The notes under the pieces: generated by a model
Databases searched by the model: none
Told to the model about the DNA's origin: nothing
The model's input: the letters and a program-made list of their open reading frames with translations, nothing else
Position numbers and translations under genes: made by a program
In this document: positions 1-6,861 of the stretch, piece after piece
How the letters are laid out: every line of letters starts with the position of its first letter
Position numbering within the stretch: the first letter of the stretch is position 1
Origin: JAFGMR01 sp964632755
GTDB taxonomy: Archaea > Halobacteriota > Methanosarcinia > Methanotrichales > Methanotrichaceae
Reading direction: 5' to 3'
Assembly (NCBI GenBank): GCA_964632755.1
Contig: CAZWDT010000045.1
Span: 1 to 24,619, forward strand
DNA length: 24,619 bases

Positions 1-1166
1 ACACGGTCAAGCTCTGGGCCGTGAACTCCGGCAGGGAGCTGCGATCTCTCGAAGGCCATTCCGGCAGCGTGAACGCCGTCGCATTCAGCCCCGACGGCCA
101 GACACTCGCATCCGGGAGCAACGATTACACGGTCAAGCTCTGGGCCGTGAACTCAGGCAGGGAGCTGCGATCTCTCGAAGGCCATTCCGGCAGCGTGAAC
201 GCCGTCGCATTCAGCCCCGACGGCCAGACACTCGCATCCGGGAGCTGGGATAGCACGGTCAAGATCTGGGACGTGAACTCAGGCAGGGAGCTGCGATCTC
301 TCGAAGGCCATTCCAGCGGCGTGAACGCCGTCGCCTTCAGCCCCGACGGCCAGACACTCGCATCCGGGAGCAACGATTACACGGTCAAGCTCTGGGCCGT
401 GAACTCAGGCAGGGAGCTGCGATCTCTCGAAGGCCATTCCGGCAGCGTGAACGCCGTCGCATTCAGCCCCGACGGCCAGACACTCGCATCCGGGAGCTGG
501 GATAGCACGGTCAAGATCTGGGACGTGAACTCAGGCAGGGAGCTTCGCACCCTGTCGGGCCATTCCGGCAGGGTGAGAAGCGTCGCCTTCAGCCCCGACG
601 GGGGGACGCTCGCATCCGGGAGCTATGATAACACGGTCAAGCTCTGGGACGTGAACTCAGGCAGGGAGCTTCGCACCCTATCGGGCCATTCCTGGGTTGT
701 GAGAAGCGTCTCGTTCAGCCCCGACGGGGGGACGCTCGCATCCGGGAGCTATGATAACACGGTCAAGCTCTGGGACGTGAACTCAGGCAGGGAGCTTCGA
801 TCTCTCGAAGGCCATTCCAGCTACGTGAACGCCGTCGCATTCAGCCCCGACGGCCAGACACTCGCATCCGGGAGCTTGGATCACACGGTCAAGCTCTGGG
901 ACGTGAACTCAGGCAGGGAGCTGCGATCTCTCGAAGGCCATTCCCGCAGCGTGAACGCCGTCGCATTCAGCCCCGACGGCCAGACACTCGCATCCGGGAG
1001 CAACGATTACACGGTCAAGCTCTGGGACGTGAACTCAGGCAGGGAGCTGCGATCTCTCGAAGGCCATTCCCGCAGCGTGAACGCCGTCGCATTCAGCCCC
1101 GACGGCAGAACGCTCGCATCCGGCAGCGCCGATGGCCAGGTCAGGCTCTGGGACGCGGCCCGATAG
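1..1166 (+). CDS. WD40 repeat protein, 5' partial (C-terminal propeller region)
   Basis: The reading frame is already open at base 3 (T-V-K-L-W), so the GTG at 21 is an internal codon and the N-terminus lies upstream of the window. The visible part is nine tandem 42-residue WD40 units (126 bp each, phased from 21, 147, 273, 399, 525, 651, 777, 903 and 1029). Each has the GH dipeptide, the FSPDG turn and a terminal LW/IW-D/A. The units are nearly identical in DNA; differences concentrate on two or three residues after GHS and on the residues flanking the Asp near the unit end. The last unit is the most diverged (ADGQVRLWD) and is followed by AAR and a stop, typical of a propeller end. WD40 propellers are protein-binding scaffolds; seven units make one propeller, so at least part of a second is implied. 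In prokaryotes such high-identity arrays are often the C-terminal sensor of STAND/NACHT ATPases, kinases or caspase-like proteins, but the effector is not visible here. Confidence 0.93.
   Translation, partial: TVKLWAVNSGRELRSLEGHSGSVNAVAFSPDGQTLASGSNDYTVKLWAVNSGRELRSLEGHSGSVNAVAFSPDGQTLASGSWDSTVKIWDVNSGRELRSLEGHSSGVNAVAFSPDGQTLASGSNDYTVKLWAVNSGRELRSLEGHSGSVNAVAFSPDGQTLASGSWDSTVKIWDVNSGRELRTLSGHSGRVRSVAFSPDGGTLASGSYDNTVKLWDVNSGRELRTLSGHSWVVRSVSFSPDGGTLASGSYDNTVKLWDVNSGRELRSLEGHSSYVNAVAFSPDGQTLASGSLDHTVKLWDVNSGRELRSLEGHSRSVNAVAFSPDGQTLASGSNDYTVKLWDVNSGRELRSLEGHSRSVNAVAFSPDGRTLASGSADGQVRLWDAAR
21..1154 (+). repeat. Tandem array of nine 126-bp WD40-coding units
   Basis: Nine head-to-tail units of exactly 126 bp, in frame with the WD40 protein. 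The units at 147-272 and 399-524 look identical base for base, so the two-unit block 21-272 appears duplicated as 273-524. Units 5 and 6 (525-776) form a second subtype with LRTLSGH and GGT in place of LRSLEGH and GQT. This indicates recent unit duplication or gene conversion. Confidence 0.92.
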
Positions 1167-1263
1167 CGCGGGCCGCCCGAGAGAAGCGCCTTCGTCCGGG
1201 GAGGGGTAGCCCTCTGGGCCCGGGGCCTCAGGTAGCCGATATGCCCTGGACCATAGAAAGTGA

Positions 1264-1271
1264 TTTAAATT
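1264..1271 (+). promoter_or_regulatory. TATA box for the transglutaminase-like pair
   Basis: TTTAAATT preceded by a purine-rich BRE-like GAAAGTGA. Its centre is about 33 bases before the ATG at 1300 and no Shine-Dalgarno site is visible, which fits a leaderless or very short-leader transcript. A 9-bp direct repeat ATTGCTGAT (1275-1283 and 1286-1294) lies between the TATA box and the start and could be an operator. Confidence 0.55.
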
Positions 1272-1299
1272 GATATTGCTGATACATTGCTGATCAGAA

Positions 1300-2544
1300 A
1301 TGTCTCGTCTCCCTTGCATCTCCCTTGCGATCGTTCTTTTCTGTTATCTCACCTGCGGCCTTGCAACTGCATCCGACGTCCCCTGTGTCTTCGGCGCTGA
1401 CGGCATCCAGTCCCTCGACGACGGCCCGCCCCTCCTGGAATCCGCGACCGGAGAGGAGACAGCCCTCGTGGCATCAGGCCCATCTCAGTATCTGCCAAAT
1501 GTTCCATTGATCGCTCAATACGACGAGTCGGACCAGGTCGACGTCCTAACTGGCGCAGCTCCCGTTGCCGGCGGGGCAGGCTCAGGAAACAGCAGGCAGC
1601 TTGGCGAGATCAAGCAGGAGATCAATCAGAAGGTGGATGTGGAAAACGAGGCGACCAGGAACGCGGCCGTGATAATTGCCGCCCAGTTCCCTGGGGTTTA
1701 CAACATCGACCAGATCTCATCCATCTACAGCTACCTGAAGGACGGATGGAGCTACGTCAACGATCCCCGCGGCCTTGACTACTACAGCTCGGCATCGAAC
1801 ACCCTCCATCTTGGAAAGGAGCTGGATTGCGTCGGCGCAGGTGACTGCGACGACTTCGCAATACTCATGTCTGCCCTGATCGAGGCGATAGGCGGGAGCA
1901 CCAGGATAATCTTCGCCTACGGGACCAACGCAGGCCATGCCTACACCGAGGTATATCTCGGAAGTCTCAATGACCCGGGAAGCCATGTGCGAGAGAAGAT
2001 CAACTGGCTGAAGAGCGAGTACGATTCAGACCAGATCTTCACCCATGTGGATCCTGCAAGCCAGGAGGTCTGGCTCAACCTCGACTGGTCGGCGGACCAT
2101 CCTGGGGGCCCCTTCTACAACGCGAACAGGCACGTTGTTCTGATGATCCGGGAGGAGTACACGACAGCAGCCCCCGCGCTTCCGCCGGGCTTCGGGGCCT
2201 CCTCATCCAGCCAATCCTACGGCGTGATAAGGGGCCAGGTCCTCTCCTCGGGCGGCCTGCCGATGGTCGCAACGGTGATCCTCACAGACGAGCGGGGCCA
2301 GGAGCAGATGGCCATGACCGACGACCGGGGAAGCTACCGGGTAGAGCTTCCTGCAGGCAGCTACCGCATCACGGCAGAGAGGACCGGCTACGAGTTCCAG
2401 CAGATCTCGACGGACCTTTCGACCGGCCAGGAGAGGGAGGTCCCCATATCCGGATCGCAAGAGTATGTGATCGAGACTGGCTTCACCCTGGGGGATGTAT
2501 TCGGCTGGGGGGATGATGGGCTAAGCGACCAGGGAGCGGCTTAG
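1300..2544 (+). CDS. Secreted transglutaminase-like cysteine protease with carboxypeptidase-regulatory-like domain
   Basis: This 414-residue exported protein has a signal peptide at residues 1-24 (hydrophobic core LAIVLFCYL, then ATAS). A transglutaminase-like domain spans about 115-285 with the expected Cys-His-Asp order: C183 in GDCDDFA, H213 in GHAYTEV and D262 in NLDWSADHPGGP. Residues about 308-385 resemble a CarboxypepD_reg-like beta-sandwich (IRGQV...DDRGSYRVELPAGSYRI). Family knowledge suggests thiol hydrolysis or transpeptidation of proteins or peptides, acting outside the membrane; the substrate is unknown. The start at 1300 is supported by the signal peptide and upstream TATA box. 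The stop directly abuts the ATG of the downstream paralogue, so the two are probably co-transcribed. The C-terminus (DVFGWGDDGLSDQGAA) shows no membrane anchor. Confidence 0.85.
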   Translation: MSRLPCISLAIVLFCYLTCGLATASDVPCVFGADGIQSLDDGPPLLESATGEETALVASGPSQYLPNVPLIAQYDESDQVDVLTGAAPVAGGAGSGNSRQLGEIKQEINQKVDVENEATRNAAVIIAAQFPGVYNIDQISSIYSYLKDGWSYVNDPRGLDYYSSASNTLHLGKELDCVGAGDCDDFAILMSALIEAIGGSTRIIFAYGTNAGHAYTEVYLGSLNDPGSHVREKINWLKSEYDSDQIFTHVDPASQEVWLNLDWSADHPGGPFYNANRHVVLMIREEYTTAAPALPPGFGASSSSQSYGVIRGQVLSSGGLPMVATVILTDERGQEQMAMTDDRGSYRVELPAGSYRITAERTGYEFQQISTDLSTGQEREVPISGSQEYVIETGFTLGDVFGWGDDGLSDQGAA

Positions 2545-4053
2545 ATGGATCGCAGACGGGCCTCGTCTCTGCCAATCATTCCCACAATCGCCCTGCTCTC
2601 CATCCTCGCCCTTGCAGCCCCGGCCCTGGGAGCGGACATCCCTTGCGCCTTCGACGAGCTTGGAATAGTGGAGATTGGAGACTCCTCAAGCCAGCTGACT
2701 GAAGAGGGGGCAATGGCCGGCCTTCCGACCATGCAGGGTCCGGGATCATCCGGCTCTGGCCCTTCTGAGTCGCCCGAGGTCTCCCTTCCCAAAGAAGATG
2801 TGAGCATAAAGAAGGCGAAGATCAAAGCTGCGGTCGACCCCACGAACCCCATCACCCGCAACAAGGCGGTCGAGATCGCAAGCCAGTTCTCGGGAAGCTA
2901 CAACGTTCAGCAACTCTGCTCCATCTATCACTTCGTTAAGGATAACTGGAGGAACACATCGGACCCAAGGGGGGTGGACTTCTTCAGCCCGGCAAGCGAG
3001 ACAATAACGCTTGCCGAGAGCATTGCCAAAAGGGATAACGCAACCGTTGCCGGGGCCGGTGACTGCGACGACTTCGCAATACTCATGGCCTCCTTGATCG
3101 AGGCGATCGGAGGCACGACGAGGATTGTCATGGCCTACGACGAGAGAGGAGGCCACGCCTATGCCGAGGTTTACGTGGGCCAATCGGACAAGGATCAGAC
3201 GACTGCACTCCTCTCCTGGCTTAGAAGCCGCTACCGCTGCCCTATGGTTTATGTGCATATGAACGAAGATGATCGTGGAGTTTGGCTGAACCTCGACTGG
3301 AACGCAGACCATCCGGGAGGACCGGTACATGAATCGTTGGGCGAGGTCTTCGTCGATATCGGAGATTTGGCTGATAAGAGGGGAGTATCGCTTCCGCCGA
3401 ACTACAGCCTCTCGCAAGCGCAGGGATCGATCCAGGGGATGGTCTCCGACGGTAACGAAAATCCCCTCGCCTGCACCGTGCTTGTGAAGGGGGCCGATGA
3501 GGACCACTCCTTCAGCGCGAATGCCTCGGGGAAGTTCAGTCTTGAAGTGGCTCCTGGATCCTATCAGGTGACGGCGGAGAAGCCGGGCTACTCCTTTGGA
3601 GCCAAAGAGGTCCAGGTCCTGCAGGGTGTCATCGTCGCTGCCGATCTGAGGGGGGCAGTCGATCGCGAGCCCAACATCCAGATAGTCACCGAGGCAGTGG
3701 ACCCTGTCAAGAGGTGCGTCTACTACACGAGGAACAGCGAAGGCCGCCAGGTCTTCAAGATATGGGTCTACGTAACCGGCCCTGAGATCTCCCGGGTCAA
3801 GTCGGTCAAGTACTCGATGCACGAAACATTCGAGCACCCCGAGCACGTCAGCACCGATCCCAGCCGCGGATTCGAGATGATCCTCTGGTCCTGGGGCCGC
3901 TTCGTCATGCCGATCACGGTTACCACAACCGACGGCAACGAGTACCTCATCATGTACCCCTTCACCTTCAGGGCCCTTCTTGAGGATGCCCAGAGGAGGC
4001 AAGTTCGCTTCATCGACGCCACAGGGGCATGGGATGTCATCGGAGGGTACTGA
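2545..4053 (+). CDS. Secreted transglutaminase-like protein with carboxypeptidase-regulatory-like and YEATS-like domains
   Basis: This 502-residue paralogue of the preceding protein starts at the very next base. A signal peptide occupies residues 1-30 (IIPTIALLSILALAAPALG). The transglutaminase-like domain spans about 100-265 with C174 (GDCDDFA), H204 (GHAYAEV) and D251 (NLDWNADHPGGP). A CarboxypepD_reg-like beta-sandwich covers about 294-370. Unlike its neighbour it has an extra C-terminal domain, about 400-476, that follows the YEATS pattern: VKYSMHETFEHP corresponds to the LHESF/NP segment, then RGFEM and WGRFVMPI correspond to the GWGEF-I-I strand. Prokaryotic YEATS-like domains are known but their ligands are mostly uncharacterised. 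A 30-base block over the catalytic Cys (3058-3087) is identical to 1840-1869 in the paralogue, so the pair arose by duplication or exchanges sequence. The YEATS assignment is by eye and is the least certain part. Confidence 0.83.
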   Translation: MDRRRASSLPIIPTIALLSILALAAPALGADIPCAFDELGIVEIGDSSSQLTEEGAMAGLPTMQGPGSSGSGPSESPEVSLPKEDVSIKKAKIKAAVDPTNPITRNKAVEIASQFSGSYNVQQLCSIYHFVKDNWRNTSDPRGVDFFSPASETITLAESIAKRDNATVAGAGDCDDFAILMASLIEAIGGTTRIVMAYDERGGHAYAEVYVGQSDKDQTTALLSWLRSRYRCPMVYVHMNEDDRGVWLNLDWNADHPGGPVHESLGEVFVDIGDLADKRGVSLPPNYSLSQAQGSIQGMVSDGNENPLACTVLVKGADEDHSFSANASGKFSLEVAPGSYQVTAEKPGYSFGAKEVQVLQGVIVAADLRGAVDREPNIQIVTEAVDPVKRCVYYTRNSEGRQVFKIWVYVTGPEISRVKSVKYSMHETFEHPEHVSTDPSRGFEMILWSWGRFVMPITVTTTDGNEYLIMYPFTFRALLEDAQRRQVRFIDATGAWDVIGGY

Positions 4054-4187
4054 TATGATGCTATATCCGGGGAAGCGAGATGCTCGAAGAGGCCCATATG
4101 GGAGTCACATGGAACGAGCCCTTTTATCCGATAATCGAACGATAGTCACTAATTAGGACTGATAGGATATATGAACAGAGGAATGGT

Positions 4188-4904
4188 GTGAGAATGAGAG
4201 CAAAATTAGCCCACATATTGTTGGTCATGAGCATATATGGCCTGCTGATCTTTTCGGCCACAGCCGAGGATATATATGGAAATCCCACAACCGACGCCTA
4301 CCCCGGATCGCCGACCTACGCATATCCGACGACCCCGGGAGTAGCTCCAGCCTACGGGTATGATGGAACGACATTTCCGGGAACTGGCATTGTAACGGAC
4401 TACTCCATGGGAGCGCCGTCTTCGATTGGGCCGTCATCGGCAGGTCTCCCTTCCACGGTGGGCGCCTATCCGAGCACAGCACCAATGGCTGTCTACCAAT
4501 CGTATGCGCCTCCAGCAGGAGAGCAGAGGACCGTATTATCCTTTAGCGCACAGACCCCCCCAACCGCGGTTTACTATAGCGGGACCTTCCTGCCATGGAC
4601 TACCTTCTCCACCAGATTCGCAGCCTCATCCCCCATGCTCTGGGCAAATACCAATGTTGGTTGGGCATGGTACACCGCATGCCCGCTTGGAGGGTGGGTT
4701 CAGGAGCTGATGTTCGTGCCGAGGACTGGGACGATGAAGCTCTATGAGCTCTACCCCGATGGCACAACCAAGATGTATAACTACGGCTGGGCCTCTGCCG
4801 GGTACAAGTACATCTGGTTCTACGCGGATTCTCAAGGAAGGCATATAACCATCTTCACCATCAGCGACACGCCCAGCAACTGGATTGCGATAGACGTCTT
4901 CTGA
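4188..4904 (+). CDS. Small secreted Tyr/Pro-rich protein of unknown function
   Basis: A 238-residue protein that I cannot assign to a named family. The N-terminus is a signal peptide (LAHILLVMSIYGLLIFSATAE). Residues about 28-125 are low-complexity, rich in Pro, Tyr, Ser, Thr and Gly (YPGSPTYAYPTTPGVAP) and probably disordered. The C-terminal ~110 residues are a compact aromatic, beta-rich domain with GTMKLYELYPDGTTKMY and IWFYADSQGRHITIF, which resembles repeated modules in methanogen surface proteins as far as I can recall. The GTG at 4188 and the ATG at 4194 are both possible starts; GAGG at 4178-4181 is 6 bases before the GTG. CTTTTAT at 4121-4127 is a possible TATA box. The stop lies 2 bases from the stop of the convergent DUF3795 gene. 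Confidence 0.78.
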   Translation: MRMRAKLAHILLVMSIYGLLIFSATAEDIYGNPTTDAYPGSPTYAYPTTPGVAPAYGYDGTTFPGTGIVTDYSMGAPSSIGPSSAGLPSTVGAYPSTAPMAVYQSYAPPAGEQRTVLSFSAQTPPTAVYYSGTFLPWTTFSTRFAASSPMLWANTNVGWAWYTACPLGGWVQELMFVPRTGTMKLYELYPDGTTKMYNYGWASAGYKYIWFYADSQGRHITIFTISDTPSNWIAIDVF

Positions 4905-4906
4905 GC

Positions 4907-5236
4907 TCACCTCCTCTTATTTTTTAATTGCATAGCGGCCTTCCTCGCTCGGAGTTCCTGCTCCTGCTTTGCCAAAGAACTCTTCACGTCCTCATCGCTC
5001 ATCTCGGGATCGCGAAACCTCGTGAATAGGTCGCAGACTAGCTTTTCGCAGTAGCCGCAATGCGGAAGATTGAGCTTATTTACACAGCAGTCATATATGG
5101 GACAGCAGTCAATGTTGACGAACTCCGTCCAGAATACCTTTCCCTGTTGCTCTGTACATCCTTGGCATTCGTCTCCGAGGTGATCGCAAGAGTCGCAATA
5201 TAGGCCGCATATTGTTGGCAATGCCTTATCTGTCAT
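4907..5236 (-). CDS. DUF3795 family cysteine-rich protein
   Basis: A 109-residue cytosolic protein with eleven cysteines in a zinc-binding-like layout: CGLYCDSC near the N-terminus, then CQGC, CCPIYDCC, and CGYCEKLVC. This is the DUF3795 pattern, common in methanogens and clostridia; no function is established, though metal binding is likely. The C-terminal third is charged and helical (SLAKQEQELRARKAAM). The ATG at 5234-5236 is about 27 bases downstream of a TTTATC element on the minus strand (plus-strand 5261-5266), which fits a leaderless message. It is monocistronic and converges on the upstream secreted protein with a 2-base gap, leaving no separate terminator space. Confidence 0.82.
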   Translation of the reverse strand: MTDKALPTICGLYCDSCDHLGDECQGCTEQQGKVFWTEFVNIDCCPIYDCCVNKLNLPHCGYCEKLVCDLFTRFRDPEMSDEDVKSSLAKQEQELRARKAAMQLKNKRR

Positions 5237-5907
5237 AGCGAGCAGTCCGTCTTAAAGGTTGATAAATGTGCTTGCTTAATATCGAGAGGATGCTTGAGAT
5301 GCTGATTATCAGTAACTGCTCAATTATTTGAAGGCAACCAATCTTCCACTTTGACATATTGTCAACTTCAAAACGCCTAAACCCCATTGGAAGCCCTATA
5401 TGAACCCTCAGAGGGGCCGCAAATGCGCTGGAATTAAAGAAAATATTAGCGTTCATTAGCGTTCATTCGCGGTTGACACGTTCATGATCCCGGCAGGCCC
5501 ATGCACAATGGATGAAAAACCAGCATGCCTCGCGAGTTTTTTCTATGCTAAATAAGGAGAGATAGTACGTGTTCATCTCTGTCTCTCGGGCCGTGTTATG
5601 ATCGGATCGGTCACCGCCGCCGACCTGCCCTTCGTCTTTCGAGAAGGCATCCCGCTTCTCGCGGGCCTCGGGCCTCGCTGCAGGGGCTCGCGGGCGCCCG
5701 CCGCCCTATGGCGCTGGGGGCGACGCCTGACGGCTCTTGTTCGATCAGATGAAAGCGTCGCCATCTTCCCCGACGGCTACAAACTGGCCCCAAGTAGCTA
5801 TGATGGCCTAAATGTTGCTGTGGAGCGTGGGCCTGATCTAGCCCCCGACGGCCGCGGAGTGCGACGGGATCGATCGAATCTGCTGCTCCGTTCACCCCAA
5901 CTTATTC
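5237..5907. other. 671-bp region without a convincing gene
   Basis: Positions 5237-5560 are AT-rich; one short minus-strand frame (5226-5456) overlaps the DUF3795 start and has no recognisable motif. At 5529-5536 a palindrome CTCGCGAG is followed by six Ts (5537-5542), a weak terminator-like site. From about 5590 base composition changes to GC-rich with a 7-bp hairpin CGAGAAG/CTTCTCG near 5640-5660. On the minus strand at 5748-5807 a 20-codon stretch flanked by stops encodes FVAVGEDG, a phrase typical of BNR/FVAVG surface repeats, suggesting a decayed gene. The 12-base word GATCGATCGAAT occurs at 5868-5879 and again at 5910-5921, across the thiL start. Confidence 0.5.
5261..5266 (-). promoter_or_regulatory. 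TATA-like element for the DUF3795 gene
   Basis: On the minus strand this reads TTTATC within ACATTTATCAACC, about 27 bases before the ATG at 5236. No Shine-Dalgarno site is evident, in keeping with leaderless transcription. Confidence 0.4.
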
Positions 5908-6861
5908 ATGATCGATCGAATAATGTCGTACATCATGCCTCAGAAGTGCAGCGATATAGGCGAGCGCGCCCTCATCCGCCGTATATCGAAGATCCTCGGG
6001 GGGATAGAACAAGAGGACTGCGCCGTCATCGATGTAGGGAAAGACTTTCTCGTTGTAAGCACCGACCTTCTCCATCGGGAGACCGACTTCCCCGAGGCTG
6101 CGAGCCCCTGGCAGATGGGATGGATGAGCGCCGCAGTCAACCTGAGCGACATTGCGGCTATGGGAGCGATGCCTCTAGGCCTCTTGATCGCAGTCGGACT
6201 TCCGGAAGATTCGTCGATCGATCTAGTCGATGGCCTCTTCTCGGGCCTCAGGGACTGCGCCTCCGCCTTCGAGACCGCAGTCCTTGGCGGCGACACCGAC
6301 TCTCACCAGGAGCTCACGGTCTGCGGAACGGCTCTCGGCCGGGTGGAGAAGGACCTTGTCCTTCGCCGCCGGGGAGCCCGCCCCGGTGACCTCATCTGCA
6401 CGACGGGCGCGCTTGGCGGGGCTGGCGGGGGGCTGAAGTTCCTCTTGGAGGGCGGCTGTGGCGACCTTGCCCGAAGGCTGCTCGAGCCGCAGCCCCGGCT
6501 TGCAGAGGGAAGGGCCCTTGCGCTCTCTGGGGCGGTTACCTCGATGATGGACAACAGCGACGGCCTTGCCCTCTCCCTACACGACCTCGCCCATGCAGGA
6601 GGGGCAGGCTTTCTGATACGGGAGGGGGATATTCCAATCGACTCCAAGGTCGAGGCGCTCTTTCCCGGAGAAGGTCTCGACCTCGCCCTCCATGCAGGCG
6701 GCGACTTCGAGCTCCTCTTCACCGTCCGGCCGGATCGCTTGGAAGAAGCCGAGGATGCCTGCCCCTTGACGCCAATCGGGGTCGTTGTGGACTCCGGCGT
6801 CTGGATGGAGGGGTCAAGCGGAAGGCAGAGGCTGGAGGCTCGCGGGTATCAGCATCTGTGA
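5908..6861 (+). CDS. thiL: Thiamine-monophosphate kinase
   Basis: ThiL phosphorylates thiamine monophosphate to thiamine pyrophosphate with ATP, the last step of thiamine cofactor synthesis, in the cytosol. The protein shows the AIR-synthase/ThiL fold signatures in order: SDIGERALI near the N-terminus, EQEDCAVIDVG, STDLLHRETDF, VNLSDIAAMGAMP, GGDTDSH, DNSDGLALSLHDL and AGGDFELLFTV. The acidic residues in these motifs bind Mg-ATP. At up to 317 residues it is the usual length. Three in-frame ATGs exist (5908, 5923, 5935); family alignment favours 5935 (MPQKCSDIGERALI), since ThiL proteins normally start a few residues before GE-ALI. No clear Shine-Dalgarno site decides between them. The 3' end overlaps the convergent moaA by 13 bases. 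Confidence 0.93.
   Translation: MIDRIMSYIMPQKCSDIGERALIRRISKILGGIEQEDCAVIDVGKDFLVVSTDLLHRETDFPEAASPWQMGWMSAAVNLSDIAAMGAMPLGLLIAVGLPEDSSIDLVDGLFSGLRDCASAFETAVLGGDTDSHQELTVCGTALGRVEKDLVLRRRGARPGDLICTTGALGGAGGGLKFLLEGGCGDLARRLLEPQPRLAEGRALALSGAVTSMMDNSDGLALSLHDLAHAGGAGFLIREGDIPIDSKVEALFPGEGLDLALHAGGDFELLFTVRPDRLEEAEDACPLTPIGVVVDSGVWMEGSSGRQRLEARGYQHL

Noticed and set aside
21..1154. Regular 126-bp repeats considered as a CRISPR array or satellite DNA
   Set aside because: The units are contiguous with no spacers, stay in frame and encode canonical WD40 motifs.
2746..4002. 418-codon minus-strand frame opposite the second transglutaminase-like gene
   Set aside because: The plus-strand gene has signal peptide, catalytic motifs and three domains; the opposite frame has none and is a codon-bias shadow.
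5226..5456. 76-codon minus-strand frame upstream of the DUF3795 gene
   Set aside because: It overlaps the start and promoter of the DUF3795 gene and shows no recognisable motif, only one weak hydrophobic stretch.
5529..5542. CTCGCGAG palindrome plus six Ts as a terminator
   Set aside because: The palindrome has no loop, so it cannot form a stable intramolecular hairpin, and no gene on the plus strand ends just before it.
5598..6389. 263-codon plus-strand frame overlapping the thiL start
   Set aside because: It is Arg-rich, runs out of frame through the well-conserved thiL, and has no domain; it is a product of GC-rich sequence.
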